DNA of 64,000 bases from VAZQ01 sp035693615. GTDB taxonomy: Bacteria; Pseudomonadota; Alphaproteobacteria; Rhizobiales; Xanthobacteraceae. The position numbers were made by a program, and so were the translations under genes. The DNA is taken from assembly GCA_035693615.1 (NCBI GenBank), contig DASSGH010000114.1, positions 39,122-103,121 on the forward strand. The letters are read 5' to 3'. The notes under the pieces are model-generated. The model saw only the letters and a program-made list of their open reading frames with translations. It did not search any database and had not been told where the DNA came from. The number at the start of each line of letters is the position of its first letter. Positions within the stretch are counted from its first letter, which is position 1. Shown piece by piece: positions 59,070-64,000 of this stretch.

Positions 59070-60167
59070 ATGATCGAATCGATCATGTATATCGGCATCG
59101 GGTTCCTGATCGCGGGCCTGCTCGTGATCGGCGTGATCCCGTTGGTGCATGCGCGCGCGGTGCGGCTCACGATGCGCCGGCTGGAGGCCGACAATCCCCT
59201 GTCGATGGCGGAGATTGCAGCCGAGAAAGATCAATTGCGCGCGGAATTCGCCATGGCCATGAGCCGGCTCGAAATGACGGTCGAGCAGCTCAAGGCGAAG
59301 ACCACCAACCAGCTCGCGGAGATCGGCAAGAACAACGAAGCAATCGGACGCATCAAGTTCGAGCTCAGCGAGAAGACGGCGGCGCTGCTTGCGCTGGAGG
59401 CGAAAGAAAATCAGCTCTCCGACGATTTGGCGGCCACGCGGAGCGAACTCGCCGAGAAAACTGCCGCGCTCGAGCAAGCCGAGAGCGCGCTCGCAAGCGC
59501 GCAGTCCGAGCTGACTCAGGTCACCGCGAGCTTCAACGACAGCTCCGTCGCCGCCGGCGGTCAGCGCGTCGAGCTGGTGGCATTGCGCGCGCAGGCCGAA
59601 GCATTGAAGGGGCAGGTCGAAAGCTACGAGAAAGAAACCAAAGCGCTGTGGGAACACCTCAACGCCAAGACCGCCGAACTCGAAGGCTCGAAGCAGCAAC
59701 TCACCGAGGAGCGTGCCCGCGCCGATGCGTTCGCCAATCGCGCCAGCGAGCTGGACCGTCAGCCCGCCGAACAACCGGCGGAATCGGCGGCGCTCGCCGG
59801 CCGCGTACAGGAGCTGCAGCGCGAGCTCGCCGTGGCGAAACGCGATGCGGAAAATGCCGGCGCGTACGAGCGCATGGAAAATGCCGTGCTGCGCGAGCGC
59901 ATCGACGAGGTCGCCGCGGAGGTCGCGCGGCTGACCGCCACACTGGAAGGACCCGATTCCCCGATCAACGGGATCCTCAATGCCGCGCGGCCAGCGGCGG
60001 CCGCGGGAAACGGACCATCCCCCTCTGTGGCGTCCCGTGCCGGCGAATCCAAAGGCACGCTCGCCGAGCGCATCCGCGCGTTGCAGGCGCAGGCAGCGCG
60101 TGCGGCGGAGGCGCCGCGGACCGCCAAGCGCGGGGCGGCGCAGCGCAGCGCCCGCGCCGACAAGTGA
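59070..60167 (+). CDS. Membrane-anchored coiled-coil protein, function unknown
   Basis: A 365-residue protein: one N-terminal TM segment (residues ~5-27, IMYIGIGFLIAGLLVIGVIPLV) followed by a long coiled coil (about 45-300, Ala/Glu/Leu-rich heptads, for example 'LSEKTAALLALEAKENQLSDDL') and a basic Ala/Arg-rich tail ending near 'KRGAAQRSARADK'. It looks like a cytoplasmic rod tethered to the membrane, possibly binding DNA or RNA by its basic tail. Homologues of unknown function are common in Rhizobiales, as far as I recall. CAGGAGGCGTC precedes the ATG. It ends 69 bp before a tRNA. Confidence 0.75.
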   Translation: MIESIMYIGIGFLIAGLLVIGVIPLVHARAVRLTMRRLEADNPLSMAEIAAEKDQLRAEFAMAMSRLEMTVEQLKAKTTNQLAEIGKNNEAIGRIKFELSEKTAALLALEAKENQLSDDLAATRSELAEKTAALEQAESALASAQSELTQVTASFNDSSVAAGGQRVELVALRAQAEALKGQVESYEKETKALWEHLNAKTAELEGSKQQLTEERARADAFANRASELDRQPAEQPAESAALAGRVQELQRELAVAKRDAENAGAYERMENAVLRERIDEVAAEVARLTATLEGPDSPINGILNAARPAAAAGNGPSPSVASRAGESKGTLAERIRALQAQAARAAEAPRTAKRGAAQRSARADK

Positions 60168-60196
60168 CGGCACGGGTTCCCCGCGCACCAGTTCGC

Positions 60197-60224
60197 TTGA
60201 CAGCGCGCGGCGCCTCCTTAAATG
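60197..60224 (+). promoter_or_regulatory. tRNA-Val promoter
   Basis: TTGACA (60197-60202) and a TAAATG -10-like element (60219-60224), 16 bp apart, 12 bp before the tRNA 5' end. Confidence 0.55.
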
Positions 60225-60236
60225 CTGGCGTTATCC

Positions 60237-60311
60237 GGGCGCTTAGCTCAGCGGGAGAGCGTTCCCTTCACACGGGAGAGGTCGTAGGTTCAATCCCTAC
60301 AGCGCCCACCA
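60237..60311 (+). tRNA. tRNA-Val (anticodon CAC)
   Basis: A complete 75-nt cloverleaf: acceptor GGGCGCT / AGCGCCC, D-arm GCTC...GAGC, anticodon arm TTCCC-TTCACAC-GGGAG with anticodon CAC, T-arm GTAGG-TTCAATC-CCTAC, discriminator A and encoded CCA. It reads GUG (Val) codons. Its 3' end is the likely attachment site for the integrative element that follows. Confidence 0.95.
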
Positions 60312-60372
60312 GCCGATCAATAACTTAGCGAATTAGTCGCTTTGGCTGCCCCGGAAACTGCCCCTAAAACGC

Positions 60373-61506
60373 TTACGCTTGCTTTGTTGGTCGCTTCGAC
60401 CACACGTCCACGGCGGTTCGTAAATGCTCGACTGAATGATGGCCGTAGGTCTTGCGAATTACCGCTTCGCTCGTGCCGAGTACGCCAGCAACGTCCCAAG
60501 TTGAGACCCTGTTCTGCAGCATCAACGTCGCACAGGTGTGTTTGAGGATGTGCGGCGTCACGTCAGAACCGAGTCCGGCCATGGCGCGCGCGCCAGCCCA
60601 GGCCCGGCGAAGTTGCGATGCGATTGGCTTGCCGTCGTATTCGATGACGTATTCTATCGACAGCCTACGCCAGCGCCGCAGGTGGGGCATGAGCCGGGGC
60701 GCAATCGGCGAGGGCGTCCGGCGTTTATTACTCTCGATAGCATCTTGAGGCCGACGATAAAGCACCCCTGCATCAAGATCGAACCATCCCCCAGTCGTGT
60801 TCGCCATCCATTGCAGTCGCAAAATCGCATCATGTCTCGTGCCCGTATAGAGGCCAACCAGAATGAACCGGGCAAGATGTCGGTTAATGCGGAAATAATT
60901 GCGCGTGCGATCGCGATTAAAACCAAGGGCCGCCCAAAGGAGGGCAGCAATTTCATTGCGCTTTAGGTAGCGTTCGCGGCGCTCAACCACCTTCGGCAAC
61001 GTGACAACGACCGGACGATCGAGCCGCTTGTTCCGCCAGCACCAATTAAGCGCCGCTGAGAGAGTAACCAGCTCACGCCTAGCAGTCGCCGGCTTAATAG
61101 CTTGGCCCACCGTCTTGGTGGCACGCCGGTCAGTTTGCGCGCACCGCCATGCAACATATCTGTTGCACAGGTCTGGTGTGAGTTCAGCAACGAGACGATC
61201 GCCAAAAAATTCGGCGAGGCGTTCGACTTCGAGGGCCAAGCCGCTGGGTCGGGCAATTGTTGGACCATGTTTTTCGCAATAATACGCTAGGGAGTCACCA
61301 ATTAAGACTTGATGCGCATGACCGTCGCCGAAAAAGGGTTCTCGACTTTTGATGAGGTATTCCGCGAATGCGATCTCAGCCTTGCCGCGCTCGCCTTCGC
61401 GAGCGCCTGTGCTGATTTCGCGCTCCCGGTCTTTGATGACCCATGTCGCGTTGCGACCTTTTCGGGCGCGGCGTAATTTAAGTCTGGGAGGTTGGATAGG
61501 ACGCAT
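60373..61506 (-). CDS. int: Tyrosine recombinase/site-specific integrase
   Basis: A 377-residue integrase. N-terminal arm 'RPIQPPRLKLRRARKGR', a SAM-like core-binding part, and the catalytic domain with Arg in 'GLYTGTRHDAILRLQW', 'TPHILKHTCATLMLQ' and the nucleophile Tyr in 'VIRKTYGHHSVEHLR'. The usual HxxR box reads HILK, Lys in place of Arg. It lies 61 bp from tRNA-Val and points toward it, as in many tRNA-targeted elements. Its 5' end overlaps the excisionase-like gene by 205 bp in another frame. Confidence 0.9.
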   Translation of the reverse strand: MRPIQPPRLKLRRARKGRNATWVIKDREREISTGAREGERGKAEIAFAEYLIKSREPFFGDGHAHQVLIGDSLAYYCEKHGPTIARPSGLALEVERLAEFFGDRLVAELTPDLCNRYVAWRCAQTDRRATKTVGQAIKPATARRELVTLSAALNWCWRNKRLDRPVVVTLPKVVERRERYLKRNEIAALLWAALGFNRDRTRNYFRINRHLARFILVGLYTGTRHDAILRLQWMANTTGGWFDLDAGVLYRRPQDAIESNKRRTPSPIAPRLMPHLRRWRRLSIEYVIEYDGKPIASQLRRAWAGARAMAGLGSDVTPHILKHTCATLMLQNRVSTWDVAGVLGTSEAVIRKTYGHHSVEHLRTAVDVWSKRPTKQA

Positions 61507-61706
61507 TGACTCCTCATTTCCCTCAGCGCTCGCCGGGTCGTGTAATCCTTACCGGCAATCCGCCAAATTCTTAGCCGGCCATTCTGCGCTTCGCGCCGCA
61601 GACCAGAGGCTCCAATGCTGCCATCGGGGAATTCCAGCGCGGCCGCGATCCCGAGCCGTAATAGCGTATCATCATCAACGATGTTGGGGTCTGGCATCCT
61701 AGTCAT
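61302..61706 (-). CDS. Excisionase-like protein
   Basis: A 134-residue basic protein that I recognise from Rhizobiales integrase modules: 'IVDDDTLLRLGIAAALEFPDGSIGASGLRREAQNGRLRIWRIAGKDYTT', read in parts, is a winged-helix-like head, and a Ser/Arg-rich tail follows. The tail is encoded over the 5' part of the integrase gene (205 bp overlap). It probably directs excision and its expression is coupled to int. Its ATG overlaps the MerR-like gene stop by ATGA. Confidence 0.75.
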   Translation of the reverse strand: MTRMPDPNIVDDDTLLRLGIAAALEFPDGSIGASGLRREAQNGRLRIWRIAGKDYTTRRALREMRSQCVLSNLPDLNYAAPEKVATRHGSSKTGSAKSAQALAKASAARLRSHSRNTSSKVENPFSATVMRIKS

Positions 61707-62266
61707 CGTTGCGATACTCGGCTCAACATCCGCAAAAAAAGCTGAGACAAGTTCACCACGATCATGATCTCAGCGGCAGGTGCGGGGTTCACGACTCCTT
61801 CATGTATCGACACAATCGGCTCGCTGCCGACCCGCGTCGGCTCATGCGAAATCACGAGAAAGAAAAGCGGAAGTTCATGTCCTGCGCTTATGGCTTGCCG
61901 CCATTTTTGCAGTGCCGCTCTCGCGTGCCTCAAAACATCCTGAATATACGGCCGCGAAACTAGGTGCAGACCCGCATTGGCCAGCGAATTCAGGACTGCC
62001 GCTTCGTAGCCCGTATCCGAGCTGTAGCGACGGTGCCGACCCGTTCCGGCGTGGTGCTGATCGACCGGGACTAGGATCCCCTCCCGCGTCCAGTGTCGAA
62101 TCCGTTCGCTGATCGCCGCCGGATCAGGCGCAACAGCGCTGAGCTGCTCGACAATCTGGCCCACTGTCAAGGTGGGCGCTCCAAGCTCTGGAGAACCAAC
62201 AGTGAGAGATACCGCGCCAAGTGTATGACGCTTGAGGTGCCGTACCTTCTTCTGTGAAGCGCTCAT
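61703..62266 (-). CDS. MerR-like DNA-binding regulator of the integrative element
   Basis: A 187-residue protein. A MerR-like winged-helix ('LTVGQIVEQLSAVAPDPAAISERIRHWTREGILVPV' in order, then 'GTGRHRRYSSDTGYEAAVLNSLANAGL') occupies residues ~33-110. The C-terminal ~75 residues are unrelated to metal-binding MerR tails and unrecognised. ATG 62266 is chosen because TGAGG precedes it at seven bases; the upstream frame looks non-coding. It heads the regulator-xis-int operon and probably controls it through an operator in the promoter spacer. Confidence 0.72.
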   Translation of the reverse strand: MSASQKKVRHLKRHTLGAVSLTVGSPELGAPTLTVGQIVEQLSAVAPDPAAISERIRHWTREGILVPVDQHHAGTGRHRRYSSDTGYEAAVLNSLANAGLHLVSRPYIQDVLRHARAALQKWRQAISAGHELPLFFLVISHEPTRVGSEPIVSIHEGVVNPAPAAEIMIVVNLSQLFLRMLSRVSQR

Positions 62267-62294
62267 AAAAAACCTCACCCGCGGTTCTGTGCCG

Positions 62295-62323
62295 TCGATA
62301 AAGGGAAATTGCCCCTTTGTCAA
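62295..62323 (-). promoter_or_regulatory. Promoter of the MerR-like/xis/int operon with spacer operator
   Basis: Minus-strand TTGACA (62323-62318) and a weak TATCGA (62300-62295), 17 bp apart. The inverted repeat AAAGGG-N7-CCCTTT (62300-62318) fills the spacer, where MerR-type regulators bind. Confidence 0.5.
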
Positions 62324-62336
62324 GGCAGGGATAAGG

Positions 62337-62535
62337 GGATATTTTCCGTATGGACTCTTTTTAAGCAGACAAAGCGCACTCATTCGGCCCCATGCGCTTT
62401 AAAGAAGTCGGATCAAGCAGCCGGACCCGGCGCGCGGGCCGGGAGACGCTCGTAAAAACCACACTGGGCGGTTGTGGATTGTCGAATAGCGGGATAGCGT
62501 CCCCTTGTAGAACAGTCAATAAGAGGATACGTTCC
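62337..62535. promoter_or_regulatory. Three GGATA-N3-TCC motifs between divergent promoters of the element
   Basis: GGATATTTTCC (62337-62347), GGATAGCGTCC (62492-62502) and GGATACGTTCC (62525-62535) share an 11-bp GGATANNNTCC form, near-palindromic at the ends. They lie between the MerR-like gene (-) and the cargo gene at 62571 (+), so may be binding sites of a phage-type or MerR-like regulator. Confidence 0.5.
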
Positions 62536-62570
62536 GTTCAAATTAAACTCTTTTGACGAAGGGTCCACAG

Positions 62571-63410
62571 ATGATGAAGCGAAGAAAACCCATTCGTTCG
62601 GACCGGAAACCTAAGTCCGAATCCAAATCCATGACACCGACCCCAGCGCGGCGGTTTCAGGTGTTCGGTCAGCCACAGATTCTTGAGGGGGAAGACGCCG
62701 CCGCGTATGACGAGCTTCTTGCCCGCATCTGCGATGCCATAAAGCCAGCCGACATTATCGAAGAGATGTTCATCACTGATGTCGTCTCGTTGGAGTGGGA
62801 GGTTTTGCGGTGGCGCCGCTTGAAATGGACTTTGGTGCAAGCGACCGGACTTAAAGAGCTGGAACGTTTCTTGATAAAAGAGCTCAAGGCGAACTACGCT
62901 CTCCACGAGGAAGATTTTGAACGTTATCTCGCGGAAATCCTCCGAAACAATCCTCCGGAAGACCAAGCGGACTCCGCGGAGATGCTGGCGGCCGAATGTG
63001 CTCCGAATACCGCGGAGGCCGGCGCCAAGCTCGATAAACTCCTCAGCAGCATCGGCCTAGACATGGACACGGTCCTAGACGATGCCCACACTCAAAAGGC
63101 GAAAGAGCTTTTGCAACAATACGGGCGTCGCGAGCCGGAGATCGTGAGATTTGTCGATCAGCTTCTCACCTACGCCGACACAAGCATGGATGTTTTCATG
63201 GCGGGTGCACTCGCCGCGAAACTCGACGATATCGAGCGGATCGATCGTCTCTCCACCATTGCCGAGGATCGGCGCAATGCCCACCTGACCGAGATCGAGC
63301 GTCGTCGGGCGGTCTTCGGCGCAACGCTGCGACGGAGTGTGCAAGAAATCGAAGATGCCGAGTTTAAGGTCATCGAGACGACGCCAGCCAAAGGAAAAAA
63401 TGCCGCTTGA
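62571..63410 (+). CDS. Conserved hypothetical cargo protein 1
   Basis: A 279-residue, helix-rich, acidic cytoplasmic protein with a basic N-terminus (MMKRRKPIRSDRKPK). Recognisable block 'IIEEMFITDVVSLEWEVLRWRRLK' (read in parts) recurs in homologues I recall in Bradyrhizobium, usually followed by the gene found downstream here. The C-terminal 'ERIDRLSTIAEDRRNAHLTEIERRRA' is a long helix. Function unknown. ATG 62571 with GAAGGG seven bases ahead is preferred to a TTG at 62553. Confidence 0.7.
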   Translation: MMKRRKPIRSDRKPKSESKSMTPTPARRFQVFGQPQILEGEDAAAYDELLARICDAIKPADIIEEMFITDVVSLEWEVLRWRRLKWTLVQATGLKELERFLIKELKANYALHEEDFERYLAEILRNNPPEDQADSAEMLAAECAPNTAEAGAKLDKLLSSIGLDMDTVLDDAHTQKAKELLQQYGRREPEIVRFVDQLLTYADTSMDVFMAGALAAKLDDIERIDRLSTIAEDRRNAHLTEIERRRAVFGATLRRSVQEIEDAEFKVIETTPAKGKNAA

Positions 63411-63951
63411 CGAGCGATCGCAAGGTCAAGGCCAACCGCGCGAATGCGCGGGCCAGCACCGGCCCGCACACCGCCCAAGGCCGCACTCGCTCGGCGCGAA
63501 ACGCGTTCGCCATGGACTGAGCCTGCCCGTTTGTTCCGATCCGGCCTTGTGCGAAGAGGTGGAAGCGCTCGCGCGCGACATTGCCGGGACAGACGCCAGC
63601 GCCGAAATCCTAAAGCTGGCCCGCCGAGTGGCCGAAGCGCAGATCGATCTGCAGCGCGTGCGTTACGCGCGCCATAAGCTCCTGTCCGATGCGTTGGCCA
63701 ATCGTTACTATGATTCTCGAGAAAACGCGCTTGAGAAATTGAGATTCATCAGCAGCCTCGCGCGACCCAATGCGCCGGACATACCGCTGCGAGCCCTGGA
63801 GAGATATCTGACTTCTACGCCGACGGGGCCACAGAAATTCGCAATAATCCTGTCGCAAGAGGCGAAGCGATTACTGACCATGGACCGTTATGAACGGCGG
63901 GCGCTATTCCGGCGCAAAGCTGCGATTCAGGCCTTTGAAAAAGCAAAATAG
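63407..63951 (+). pseudogene. Conserved hypothetical cargo protein 2, frameshifted
   Basis: From a TTG at 63407, overlapping the stop of cargo 1 as TTGA, the frame reads 'TSDRKVKANRANARASTGPH' and on to 'SARNAFAMD' and a stop at 63518. The expected homologue continues 'RHGLSLPVCSDPAL', which is in the -1 relative frame from CGC at 63508 and runs open to 63951. Loss of one base near 63508 explains it. The remainder is a complete C-terminal part of about 147 residues, helix-rich ('EALARDIAGTDASAEI', 'QRVRYARHKLLSDALAN'). It may be a decaying gene, a sequencing error or a recoding site. Confidence 0.75.
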
Positions 63952-64000
63952 TTGCAATGCAGCACTGCTCAATCTCAGGTTGTAGTCCGCGCAGAACGAA

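Larger units (their letters stand above)
60312..64000. mobile_element. Left part of an integrative element inserted at tRNA-Val
   Basis: Directly after the tRNA come a tyrosine integrase (facing the tRNA), an excisionase-like gene, a MerR-like regulator, and two cargo genes facing away. Base composition is lower in GC than the preceding chromosomal genes, by eye. No direct repeat of the tRNA 3' end was found up to the window end, so the right end lies beyond 64000. Confidence 0.75.

Noticed and set aside
63518..64000. CRISPR array or right attachment site near the window end
   Set aside because: No repeated units and no copy of the tRNA 3' end were found.

Overview
The window is high-GC, gene-dense chromosomal DNA from an alphaproteobacterium, most likely of the Hyphomicrobiales (Bradyrhizobium/Xanthobacteraceae-like). 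The pointers are ctrA with chpT close by, a DUF1134/EipA protein, a FliJ of the Rhizobiales type, several Bug/TctC-type solute receptors, an alphaproteobacterial DUF3551 peptide, and an integrase module of a style common in Bradyrhizobium. The genus call is an inference from gene content and not a database match.

Layout. 0.1-4.7 kb: secreted protein, c-type cytochrome, orphan transporter receptor, then sfsA, map and radC. 4.7-8.8 kb: an aromatic or xenobiotic catabolic unit (Rieske oxygenase, Bug receptor, SDR) with a divergent second SDR. 8.8-16.6 kb: a MddA/NnrU-like membrane methyltransferase, a membrane alpha/beta-hydrolase, a MarR regulator divergent from two VOC proteins and a DUF1428 protein, two of the three AmmeMemoRadiSam proteins, and a GFA protein. 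16.1-24.5 kb: a long minus-strand run with an SMP-30 lactonase-like protein, RidA, a tandem Inh-domain inhibitor, a D-2-hydroxyacid dehydrogenase, and a 2-oxoacid dehydrogenase complex (E1alpha, E1beta, E2) with a succinate-semialdehyde-type dehydrogenase inserted. 24.6-36.2 kb: transporters (DMT, ModA-like receptor, complete TctABC, complete NMT1-type ABC), a RimK-like ATP-grasp protein coupled to a GNAT-peptidase C39 fusion, and HupE. 36.2-42.3 kb: a large FAD/Fe-S 2-hydroxyacid dehydrogenase divergent from a serine/alanine-glyoxylate aminotransferase, then an extradiol-dioxygenase-like VOC protein.

42.3-50.5 kb: the aerobic benzoyl-CoA (box) pathway, bclA-boxR-hydrolase-boxC-boxB, with an exact BoxR-type operator over the boxR promoter and a divergent M24 protein that has lost a metal ligand. 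50.6-53.4 kb: small secreted or membrane proteins, dodecin, and an ECF sigma/anti-sigma pair. 53.6-60.2 kb: the cell-cycle neighbourhood (fliJ, ctrA, aldo-keto reductase, chpT, cysQ, eipA, a coiled-coil membrane protein). 60.2-64 kb: tRNA-Val(CAC) followed by the left part of an integrative element (integrase, excisionase-like protein, MerR-like regulator, two cargo genes, the second frameshifted). Its right end lies outside the window.

The most unusual signals are a ~150-bp structured repeat in two different divergent promoter regions, the RimK/GNAT-C39 pair directly ahead of an ABC transporter, a MarR promoter that predicts a leaderless mRNA, the BoxR operator, and the operator-like motifs in the integrative element. 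No CRISPR array, rRNA gene or intact insertion sequence was seen.
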